From NCBI GenBank assembly GCA_036852015.1, contig JAANDG010000037.1:310001-374000 (forward strand): 64,000 bases of DNA. The letters are read 5' to 3'. Source of the stretch: Pelodera strongyloides (lineage: Eukaryota; Nematoda; Chromadorea; Rhabditida; Rhabditidae). A program made the position numbers and the translations under genes. The notes under the pieces were generated by a model. That model had not been told where the DNA came from. It saw only the letters and a list, made by a program, of their open reading frames with translations, and did no database searches. Shown here piece by piece: positions 11,100 through 21,031 of this stretch (positions are counted from its first letter, which is position 1; each line of letters starts with the position of its first letter).

Positions 11100-14000
11100 T
11101 TAGCATGCTTGCGCTGACATTCCAAATTTGGAAAGAAGTTGAATGTTATCGAGTCCGATTGCGTAATTTTTCTTCAGACGATCTGCCACGAAGTGAATCT
11201 GAAAACATGAGCATTTTCTTCCAAAAATTTACTGCTATGGAAACTTGGAAACTGTGAAGGAGCTAAACACATCAATTTTAGTTATTACCGACACGCCGAA
11301 GTATCAACACTTTGGAGTATCGTCATAATAAGTAAAACTGAATGATGTAAGTTTAAATCAGCAAACGTAACTATAAGTTGAGCGGTAACTTACCGAATGT
11401 GATCCCTCTGGTACAGTGATAAAATAGGTATTCCACTGGCGTGCAGAGACATCGATCTGCTTTCCAGATATTTCAAAGGGACAATTTGTCAACGAATCAA
11501 AACAGACGCGCAAGCGGCCAGCAACACCTAAATTATTATAAGTGAGAAATGATGGTTTAGTTGCTGAGTTCCACTTCCGCTTAGGAACTCTTCACCAAAT
11601 AACCTTTCAATTATGCATACTACCAAAGAACATTCTTATTATATAAAAGGGTAACTGTAGTGTTCGCTAGCACTTGTGTGCGTTACGAAAGTCATTAAAA
11701 TAAAATGTTCCGCCGGTTATAAAAAGGTGGTGAGGCACTTGAAGCTCATTATGCAAAAGAACAAATTTGTGGTTGACTTCATTCACAATATTTTCATCTA
11801 CGTTTCAGATTTCAGATGTTTCATAAGTATGGAAAGACGACGACTATACGGCGGCGTAGCCGACTGGTTCTATATAATTTGATAACTTTTTTTGACAAAG
11901 AGTCATAAAAATAAAAAGAGTACCAGCCAAATATACAAAGAAGTCTAGTCTTGATGCTCCTGGGGCTACTACAGGAGTTCTTGTGGAAAGCACGAAAGAG
12001 TCGGACGGATTTGTCACTCCTCCAGCGAAAACATATCCTCCTTCTGAAATAAGGTACATATCTTTCCAATACCTTTCTAAAAAAACTTTCCTCGGGCCTG
12101 AAAAACGGGCTATTGAATCTTGTTGTATCATACGGTATGTTTCTCGTTAATTTATTTATTGATACATACTACTCAAAGATAATTCGCCGTTATAGAATAA
12201 TTGATAATAAATAGTTAAAGCGAAATACCGGCCGGTTTTTGAAACGCATTCCGTACACCTGCTTTCTTATGCAGCATATGCAAATGAGCAAAAATTAGAA
12301 TAAAAACTAGACCCCAATTAGACCCCCCTTGCATTAAAGGGTCAGGCCCATTTCAAATGACCCCTATTTTTGACGATTCCATCTGATTCTTTATGTCAAA
12401 TATAGTAGGATACGATATTTTTCTAATTTTCAAGCGCAAAATTCACGCAGTATTCAGCAATTTACCATTGCCAGTCATACCCAACTATTTATCGTAGTTG
12501 TCACGCCGCTGCGCGCTAATTGGGCAATATGCTCTATTGGGCGTGGCAATTGCGATATTGGCCAATTGGCGCGAAGGGGCGTGACAACTGCGATATATAG
12601 TTGGGTATGGCTGGCCATGGTAAATTGCTGAATACTGCGTGAATTTTGCGCTTGAAAATTGGAAAAATATCTTATCCTACTATATTTGACATAAAGAATC
12701 AGATGGAATCATCAAAAATAGGGGTCATTTGAAATGGGCCTGACCCTTTAATGCAAAGGAATGCAAGTACTTGAGATACGTTTCAAAAACCGGCCGGTAT
12801 TTCGCTTTAAACAACATACTCTGTGATAGATCATACGGGATTCCAGTCAATGTATTTTCGACCCTCTGATTCGTAAGAGTCCAGTCTTTTAGTTCAGAAT
12901 TTCCTCTGTTTATTAGAAGATCCGAGTCGGAGACCACTGTCACATAGTCACAGAATGTCTGCAAGAAGCAGTCAATATTTATCTAATATTCTTCTTATTT
13001 TTCTTATTAGCAGTCAATATTTATCATTCTTATTTTTCACATATTTTTATGTGCCAATGATAAATAACAACTCAGTCCCATTATTTTAAACCATAAAAAT
13101 AGTTATTATTTCTACCAGGTACCTCAAAACCTACACATATTCATGAATATTTGCCCAACCTGATCATCAAAAGTACAATCAATCGGTGGGCATCGACTGT
13201 CGAACTGAGGTCCTATTCTGGGTGTAGAAGGCCCCCGATTGGGTGATGGTTTATTCCCATTCCCAGCCTCTTTCCCAATGTCATATGTCTTAGCACCAGA
13301 AGCACGGGAATATCCAAAATGGTCATCGTCAAAGGGGTACCTGAACAGTTTTTTTAAACAAACTATTGACAATGACCATAGGCCCTAATATTACCATAGG
13401 CCTTAGCAGACATAAGGGATATAACCGGGACCACCTATTATTCAGTTTAATTACCAAAATGCTAAAAGTGAAATAAAGTGTAAAAAGTTAATCATTACTT
13501 GACTGGATCAGTATTGGCAGCAAAAGTTGGTGGTGATATTGGGGCTCTCTTCACTGGTTCATTTGTACGGCCAAGATCTGAATTGGGTTGTAGTTTGGAA
13601 ATTCATAGAACAGACGATTATATATTATCTTATAATATCTACCTCTTACTTCTTGTTCTACACACTAATAATAATGTCTACTTTGATTCATTCGTTCATT
13701 TTTTATTCGCAAAATACACAATATCCGTTACTTATAATTCGTTTTTGGTTTTATTGTTGTCTCATGCGTTTATCTAATCGCTATATTGAGCTTAAAAATA
13801 TAAAAACCATTTGTGAAGAAATTGGGTTGGCTGAAAGGTAGTCCCAGACCAAGAACTGGAGTGGAACTATCTCCGAATAGCGGGAATCCTCCATTTATAT
13901 TCTCGTTTACATCGTCCGGAGGGCCGAAACCACCCCCGGCACCCTGGGAAGCATCTTGATTCGACGACTCTGCAGATTAATAACCTTCATTAGTTATAAA

Positions 14001-14761
14001 GCATCGTTATAAGAACTTCGTGGCTAAATTTTTTGGGACTTCAACTCATTCACTTTAATTGATAGTTCTAATTCACATAAAGTTGTTTAATTTTTTATAG
14101 CAGAAAACTTCATACTTCACCCTCAAGTATGTAATCAAAATCAACCCTGCGAAAACCGCGTTGCATGCCGCTAAAACGTGGGACAGCTTGCTAGCAAAAT
14201 TTGCCCAGAAACTGTGCTGAATTTTATTTGCAAGAAAATGCGTTTCGAATGTTAGATATCTAAGAATACGATCCTGAAAAAGCAATGGTTGATGTGTGTA
14301 TAGTTCGATTCTTACAGAGTCAACATGGTTTACGAACAATTTTCTAGAAAATACCATATGGAACAAGCTCTGGGAATTCAATCGCGTCATTTGTAATTAC
14401 TATAATTATAATAAAACATCCTAATTTCAGACTACTGTAGATTCTGAACAACTTGTTCCACGAATTTGAGAATTTTTCCCTTTTCAAGTGTCATTGAGTG
14501 TGAATTTTACTGTCATAAATGGTAGATATTTTGTTTTTCTGATGAATAGCTAGGCAAACAATTAGATTTTTGTCTATTTATTTTTGTCTGAAAAAGTGAA
14601 AACTCGACCTTCGTTCCACAGTGTGCAATCCATATTGAAATGTTGATTTCTATATATTCTTGCTTTTGAAAGAAATATGGCAAATAAAATGCATTTACTA
14701 GGTAACGTATATGCAATTTTAATGCTAAAAGGAAAATAATCGAGTTCCTAGCATAAAACAC
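11100..14761 (-). CDS. Secreted protein with C-terminal MAM domain
   Basis: Exons in transcription order: 14761-14707, 13969-13808, 13577-13499, 13340-13160, 12958-12820, 12043-11924, 11527-11394, 11198-11100. They total 969 nt (322 residues) with all phases consistent. Residues 1-18 (MFYARNSIIFLLALKLHI) look like a signal peptide. A Gly/Pro/Asn-rich, probably disordered region follows. The MAM domain spans about 154-322 and runs from CTFDDQTFCDY through DWTLTNQRVENTLTGIP and the GGYVFAGG strand to the closing NYAIGLDNIQLL...SAQAC. MAM domains are extracellular adhesion or oligomerisation modules. The first exon is the least certain, because its donor (C|GTTACC) is weak. Intron 5 holds two nested MITEs and intron 6 a dispersed repeat. 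The gene starts 208 bp after the other MAM gene stops, which suggests a nematode operon. Confidence 0.78.
11636..11867 (+). repeat. Dispersed 230-bp repeat, copy in MAM gene intron
   Basis: The sequence starts TATAAAAGGGTAACTGTAG, carries GTGCGTTACGAAA and GGTTATAAAAAGG, and ends GGCGGCGTAGCCGACTGG. The same ordered landmarks occur in the tandem pair at 20499-20962. It lies within the intron between exons 6 and 7 of the downstream MAM gene, on the strand opposite to that gene. Confidence 0.6.
12215..12810. mobile_element. MITE with CCGGCCGG terminal repeats, interrupted by a second MITE
   Basis: The ends are TTAAAGCGAAATACCGGCCGG and its reverse complement, giving about 30-bp inverted repeats bounded by TTAA. 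Intact relatives are at 25478-25665 and 53121-53296, and a diverged one is at 27159-27321. This copy is split by another TTAA palindrome (12334-12751). The right end lies 9 nt inside the intron after the splice donor of MAM exon 5. Confidence 0.85.
12334..12751. mobile_element. TTAA palindromic MITE nested in another MITE
   Basis: The terminal sequence TTAAAGGGTCAGGCCCATTT is mirrored at the right end, and about 180 bp per arm pairs around a GC-rich centre. TTAA duplications flank it at both ends. Comparison with the uninterrupted copy at 25478-25665 shows that it landed in the interior of the older element. Confidence 0.87.
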
Positions 14762-14812
14762 AAATCACAAATATGGCGCAAAATGGCCCGAGATTACGAT
14801 ACTGAGAAGGGG

Positions 14813-14818
14813 TTTATT
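14813..14818 (-). terminator. Poly(A) signal between the two MAM genes
   Basis: AATAAA on the minus strand, about 155 nt after the TGA of the upstream MAM gene. A possible splice acceptor (CCTTCTCAG) follows a few bases later, before the next ATG at 14761. That order would suit SL-type trans-splicing of a downstream operon gene, although the spacing is tighter than usual. Confidence 0.4.
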
Positions 14819-14969
14819 ATTCAGATATAAACAAAACTTTGAAGAAAAATGAACCTCTTAAATACTTCAAATTTAATATAAAATCAGATACTAAAACTAA
14901 ATCCGCATTGAGTTTTACTTACAATTAGCGATACATATACATATGGTTTTACAGTCAGTTTTTTTTAGA

Positions 14970-17900
14970 TCAGTGCATTCTAGCTCTACGAGCTTTCATC
15001 AGCATTTTCCTGAGTAATTTCTTGGAAATTTTCAGTGGGACTGTGGGTGGGGCAGCTGTTTTTGGTTCCACAATGGGGAATCCCATTGTACGCCTCAGAA
15101 TTCGCTGCAGTATTTGTTGTTTCAGCTTGGCGAATCCTCCTCGCTTCTGAATAAGCGAGAAATCGAGTCCCTGGACTAGCTCCTCCAGATTGGGTATATC
15201 TCTGAGCATGGAGAGGTCGTCCATCGCGCCTGGAGGTAAAGTTTTAGCCAGGTTTTTGAGCACGGAACTTATGTCAGTGTTCCCTCCACCTTGATTTGAC
15301 ATCAACTTTTCGCGAGCAAGTTGTTCCTGTTTTGGACTGAGTTTTCGTGCGAGATCTTGGAGGACGTCAGTTGGGTCTGACAAACCGGACTGGCTTCTGG
15401 AACTATCAGCCAAAGTGTTCAAGACTTCTGTGCTTCCTCTACTTCTGCTATTTGGTTCATAACGGATTCGGTTCCTGTTGTTATCAATAGGAGATGCTAT
15501 AGGTCGAGGCGGTTTCTTGAACACCACTATGTCCGGTGAGGAGGTGGTGGTTGTGGTAGTGACCTGTCGGTGTCTGAATATCTTCCCATGTATTTCCGCC
15601 AACTGCCTCAACTCTTCGGGTGTCAACTCCGAAAGATCGACGCCATCTCGTTCGGCCACCGATTTCACAAGAGAATCAACAGAGGGTGTGGATTCCGAAG
15701 ATGTCCGTTGTCTTGATTGCTCTCTATTCGATAGTTTCTTCACGTGAGGTGGGTAGATTGTCGAGAACTGAGGCGTAACTGTGGTCAGACGACCTGCGTT
15801 CCGTTCCAAGCCGAAGGCGTTGAGATTGTGTCTGCCATCCGTTCCTCTTGTCCTTTCCTCCGAAGAAGTTTGAACGTTAGGAGTCGTCACCTCTTCCTCG
15901 CTATCCCCATCGCGCAACAATCCAAACTTTTTCGCTATTTCTGCTAATGAGTTCGAGTGTTCGTTGGAATAATTGTTCAGGATGCTTGTTGCTTGTCGCT
16001 GGCTAAGTGGCTGATTGACTGGTACAATTGGTGTGGCTCCATTGTAGATCAGTTCGGGTGTTGAAATTGGTGCCCTTCGGATTGACGACAAGTCTCCGAG
16101 ATCTATGCCAACCGCGTCCGATAAGGCGGAGATTCCATCCACTGGATCTGTGCCGGTGGCTGCGGCCACGCGCGGATCCATGGAGCGAAGTGTTTGCACA
16201 AGAGTCGGCACGTAGGGCAGCACTGGAGCGACACCCCGCAGAAGCGCCATTATGTTAGCCATATGTTGTTGTTGATTGAAAGTTGTGGTTTCGATTTCTG
16301 GTAGGGCAGTTGTTGAAATATCCGATTCTGTGTAAAGAATGGCCGTCGGCTGAGTTGAAGCTTCAGTAGTCATAAACTCGGTAGTTGCTTCCACACTAGT
16401 AGATGTCTCCTCTAGAGGAGTGGTTGTTGTTGTCATAGTCGTTGTTGTAGTGGTTGTGCTAGATGTCGTCATCACTTGGATAGGGTTCGACGTCAATGCT
16501 AGATCGTTTCCGTTCGCATCTGGCACCTCTTCCGCAACAACAATCATCGTCTGTCCCTTGAAATGTGCCGCCTTCTTCAGTTTTTCCCAGTCGTGAAGTC
16601 CAATTGTGGGCGGAGAACCCCGCTTCGGACGGATTGTTGGCTGATCTTCAATTATTATAACGGTACTCGGGTTATCGTTCGCGTTGTCCATATCAGCATT
16701 CTCGACCGATGAATGCAAAGCTCCGCCCCATTCACTATTATCGATCGATTGGACTTGGATGACGTCATCAGCTCCGCCCATATTCGTCGTCCTTGTAAGA
16801 TTATTGCTCGCTTGGACTTGGATGACGTCATCAGCTCCGCCCACATTCGTCGTCGTCTCATTATCGATCGATTGGCCGTGGTGCCGCACATCTGCAAACA
16901 GCGCACGGTTGAATGTGGGAGGGACTAATGACGTCATCGATGTCCTGAATAATTCAATCGACAATTTTCGACGTCGATCGATAAATTTGTATTTTGCGCA
17001 TCCATGGTTATCCTTTGGACAAAACGCATAGTTCTCTTTTTCCGCTTATGAGTGAAAGTATGCAGTCGGCTAGGCCATTATTGAGTGACATATACGAGCG
17101 CCTATTTTAGGTCAAAGTTATTAAGCAAAGGCGCCTTTCTTCTGTTAGAGGGCGCGCTACCGCAGCGAAAGTAATTGCATGCGAGGCAACCGGTCATTGA
17201 TACATCTTAAAGTAGATCCGCTTATGCGTACTTGTTGTATAGAAAGAGCAGAAATAAGAGACAATAGGAAGTCCGTAAACCTTCGAATGCATGCACATAT
17301 GGGGATAAAAATAAGTGTTCTGGAAGATGGTTCACAAATGGTGGTATTCTATTCGCATAATTACTTACCGCAAAGAATTGCCTCATATTCAATGTCATCC
17401 AGAGCCAGAATATCCAGAGGAGCAGTGAATGTGGTGCGGAACATCAACTGAAATTCCGCGATATTTGAATAAGAAATTTTTTATCGGTTCGTTTAAAGCG
17501 GTATAACAACCGGGTTTTGAAGCGAATGCTGGAGGATGTATTCATTGTATTCCCATACATTGTGATGTTGTATGTATTGACAATGACTATAAAAAAGCAA
17601 CTAATGAAACGATATCAGTATAACAGAAACAGAGTCAGCGCAATTTAGTAGTATACAATCCTGTCAGAAAACACAATGTTGCAGAGCCGCCTTATAAGAA
17701 CAGTTATTTTCAAATACACGTTCGTCCCAGTTTCCGGAATATAAGTTCATTGCCCAATTATACTTGTTTTAAAACATGAAAAAAACTTTAAAAAAACCTC
17801 AAATGGTTGTGAAATGGGCGGTAGTTCCACACTCCGAAATATCCATTGTTGTCCGTGTGTGGTTGATAGACCGTCATAACACCTGAACAAGAAATGGACT

Positions 17901-18987
17901 TGTTAAAAACTCGAAAGGTGCTTTTGTAGAACTTCTTTACAAAAATATCACTATTTGAGATTATTTTTTCATATAATTGCTACATTATGTGCAATTTACT
18001 ATGCCCGTATGTGGTATGTGGACACATGATAGAACACAATTTGCACATATATGTAACACATGGGAAACATTTCAAAACAACGTGTCATACCTCTTTAAAA
18101 AACGAACCTCAAATTGGCCGGCTCTCTATTCCCAGGAGGTTGTCTGATACAAATGTCAAGTGTGACATCATTTCCAGTCTTCCAATACCAATATTTGAGA
18201 CTGGCTCCGCCCAATTGACAACTGATGACGTCACTAATCAATAACGCGGTTTGTCGACCGCCGAATGCAAACGAATAAATGAACATATCATCTGAAATTT
18301 AACTTTTATATTGATTATTTTCAGTTAAACCAACGGATTACTTGCTTCAAAAACGTTTATGTGCCCAAACTGTGTCAGTTTTGACATAGTTTCCTAATGC
18401 AACTGCAAACTTTACTTATAAATTAACAGCAAGCTTCTGAATAAGTATATGAATTGTAAGTCAACGTCACCTTTATCTGGTCGCATTGATGTGATTTGAT
18501 GAAAGTCGTCCATATGCAAATTTTGTCCCGGGGCAAAATCACCCGTGTCCTCTTGGCCATTCGAGCCATTACGCCAGGCACATGCGGTAGAACCGAAATC
18601 ACAATTCAGGGCGGACGAGGAGAGAATTTGAGAGAAAACTAAAGAAAAACTACATTTATCGAAAAAACGAATTCGTAATTTACAATTTGTGGCAATGACC
18701 ATGGTTTGCGTAACGTATGCTGCAGTTCCATGAAATGTATGCAAATGTATGTGCCTTACGGGCTCAGGCACATGACGTGACGCAATGTGCATACTGTACA
18801 TGTAGCTATAGTGTCTAGCACATGTTTCACAGACAACGCTGTCAATTCGTTATTCCGCTAACTGCTGTTCCACCACTTCAACATTGCAATAAAATATTAT
18901 GGTATCTATAATTTTCAATTAAATTCGCAATGCATTACCTGTATTTACTAACAGTAAGAGAAATAGCAAAGTTTCGCATGTGATCAT
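14970..18987 (-). CDS. Secreted N-terminal MAM-domain protein with long disordered tail
   Basis: Exons in transcription order: 18987-18939, 18638-18471, 18291-18108, 17882-17798, 17447-17369, 17044-14970. They total 2640 nt (879 residues) with all phases consistent. A signal peptide (MITCETLLFLLLLVNT) is followed by one MAM domain at about 29-188, with NCDFGSTACAWRN, a GGxxL-YWYWKTGNDVTLDICIRQPP strand and the closing LDDIEYEAILC. The last exon alone encodes 690 residues. It contains two copies of GGADDVIQVQ, a Thr-only run with other Thr/Ser clusters likely to be O-glycosylated, Arg/Ser-rich stretches, several Leu/Lys helical segments and a basic C-terminus (KARRARMH). This is probably an extracellular matrix or cuticle-associated protein, but I do not recognise the full architecture. 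The acceptor of the last exon (CATAAG) is atypical, so its first residues are uncertain. Confidence 0.85.
17492..17530. repeat. Half-site of the CCGG-type MITE family
   Basis: TTAAAGCGGTATAACAACCGG resembles the terminal repeat of the MITE at 27159-27321. No partner end was found, so this is a remnant. Confidence 0.4.
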
Positions 18988-20262
18988 TGTATCCTATGAA
19001 TATAAATCTTCATTTCGGCTGATTAGTTTGTAGCAGTGAGGGAAAATGTATGAACGTTTTGGAAGGTTGAACGAATTCCTGATTCTGAAAATATATTTCA
19101 AATATAGTTTCTCTGCTATACCTATGTATTCTGCGACATTTTATGTTCGTAATAAATGTTATATTATGGTATGCCTCATAGTAGGCTACAACTTTGAAAA
19201 AAAATCGTACATGCAAGAATAAAATGCTTCTCTTAATCCAGAAGAAATAACGAAGGTAACAAGTGAAGCTAAAGTATAACTGCTAAGGTTACATCTGCAA
19301 TGGCTAGCTATCTATTTTACCTCTCAATGTAAGTTGCATTTGTAACATCAATGGGATATTTACTTGCGAGATATCCAGCCAGCGAACAGTGTTTTCTATG
19401 TTTGAGTGGGCGTAATTACAAACATTGGCATAATGTTCTACAGTCTATGGTTCTATAGTCCAGTCTTTGGTGTATATAAGTGGCGGCGATTTTAGACATA
19501 GAAACAAATAGACAAGTGGAAGCGTCCTTAGCGTAAGAGGATGCTACATATAGTTATAAATAATAACCAGTTATTCTTGTAAGTATAACATTTGTTTACG
19601 TTTACGCCGTTGATAAGGTGCGCCCAAAAGTCAAAAGTTTTTTCTTGATTAGTCTGCCTCACATAACATACTATCATGCATTTATTCTACGGGGTTGTTT
19701 ATTGTAAAATAATATAAAGGACAAGATAGGACAAAAAGTAAATATTCATAAACAGGGCTTCTTTCTACCGAGAGTAAAATACAATTAGGAAATAAGCAGG
19801 CTCTAAGAAGGCTCGTAGCCACGGAAAACCGGAAAACTAATGGCTATGACTTGAGGTTGAGGGGGAGGTCTGCAGGCTTGAGGGGGTTAAAGAGAGTCCG
19901 TCAGCAGGTTGAATTGAGAACCTTTGGAAAGTGGACAGTGACATATGGGTAATTATAGTGTCGGACTTGGGTTGTCCGCAGTCTCAGACACTGAGACTAC
20001 TTATTGGTTTAGGGGATATAGGGACTGAGGTTGCATTGGGAATAATGTAGATCAAATATTTCACGAAAGATATCAATGCGTTGCGTGTAAGTTGTTTAAA
20101 AATTGTCATACTTTGTCCCTAAATCTATGAAATAACAATGAAATAACAAAATAACTGCTTCACTACCGAGAACAGAAATGTTTTGAATCAGAAAAATCCG
20201 GTAAGAGTGAGGCACATATTTTCTTGGCATGTGTTATACACATTCTAGAAATCATCTTATCT

Positions 20263-20294
20263 TATTACCAGACGGCTATCGCCGCCTGAGGCGA
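20263..20294 (-). repeat. Inverted copy of the repeat terminus
   Basis: TTACCAGACGGCTATCGCCG... is the reverse complement of the end of the repeat unit at 20499-20731. Together they bracket about 470 bp like terminal inverted repeats. Confidence 0.65.
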
Positions 20295-20445
20295 CTTTCA
20301 GTGTTTAAGATGCAGGAACAGTGAGCACATCTATATGAAGCGTTTGCAACGTATATTGAAAAAAAATCATGCAATAAGCTTCGATTTCGCTTTCTCAAGA
20401 CTGAGCTCTGACTCTCCTTTCATAGCCTCTTAGATATTCTAATTT

Positions 20446-20498
20446 TCGTTTCGTTCACACAAACAAAAAAGTAAACTCTTCTCCTTTATATAATAAGA
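20446..20498 (+). repeat. Short repeat shared with 34030-34082
   Basis: About 50 bp (GTTCACACAAACAAAAAAGT... to ...CTCTTCTCCTTTATATAATA) is nearly identical to the tail of the tRNA-like segment at 33901-34082. Confidence 0.7.
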
Positions 20499-20962
20499 CT
20501 TATTATATAAAAGAGTAACTGTAGCCTAATTTGCATACCGATGTGCGTTACGAAATGCAAATTTCCTGTTCGGGTATAAAAAGAGTTTCGCAGCTCAATA
20601 TCTATGCATATGCAATTGTTTCCTATTAAGTGAATTTCTTATGATACGTTTGAAACTTTGTATATAAGTATGTCCATGCTAAACCAATCATATTTCCATG
20701 TAAGTCGTCTCAGGCGGCGATAGCCGTCTGGTAAGATATAAAAGAGTAACTGTAGCCTAATTTGCATACCGATGTGCGTTACGAAATGCAAATTTTGTGT
20801 TCGGGTATAAAAAGCGTTTCGCAGTTCCATATCTATGCATGTGCAATTGTTTCCTATTCTGTGAATTTCTTATGATACGTTTGAAACTTTGTATATATGT
20901 ATGCCCTTGCTAAACCAATCATATTTCCATGTAAGTCGCCTCAGGCGGCGTGAGCCGACTGG
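20499..20962 (+). repeat. Tandem pair of a 230-bp repeat ending in a GNRA-loop hairpin
   Basis: The two units (20499-20731 and 20732-20962) are closely similar throughout. Shared landmarks are AAAAGAGTAACTGTAGCC, GATGTGCGTTACGAAATGC, TTCGGGTATAAAAAG and CCAATCATATTTCCATGTAAG. Each ends in a short stem CAGGCGGC / GCCGNCTG closing a GATA (unit 1) or GTGA (unit 2) tetraloop, followed by CTGG and a T. A third diverged copy is at 11636-11867. No coding capacity was seen. The hairpin followed by CTGG|T is reminiscent of Helitron 3' ends, but I could not define a 5' TC end, so the class is open. Confidence 0.75.
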
Positions 20963-21031
20963 TAATCAATAAGGTTACTAGGTCTATTTGCAATTTGTTT
21001 GATACTAACCTCAAACTTGGGTATTTAAACC
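20930..21031 (-). ncRNA. SL1-like spliced-leader sequence (SL RNA gene or pseudogene)
   Basis: Positions 21031-21010 on the minus strand match the 22-nt nematode SL1 leader at 21 of 22 bases, with A for T at position 8. GTTAGT follows immediately, where SL RNA has its splice donor. The nominal 100-nt transcript would end in two small hairpins (CGGC-TCAC-GCCG and CGCC-TGA-GGCG), but these belong to the neighbouring repeat. I see no good Sm-site (AATTTTTGG-like). It could be a variant SL RNA gene, a decayed one, or the 5' end of a retroposed trans-spliced mRNA. The leader match itself is not likely to be chance. Confidence 0.5.

Noticed and set aside
14073..14390. Hydrophobic minus-strand frame as first exon of the downstream MAM gene
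   Set aside because: It offers a membrane-like stretch but no phase-1 donor that joins the next exon sensibly. The signal-peptide exon at 14707-14761 fits in phase.
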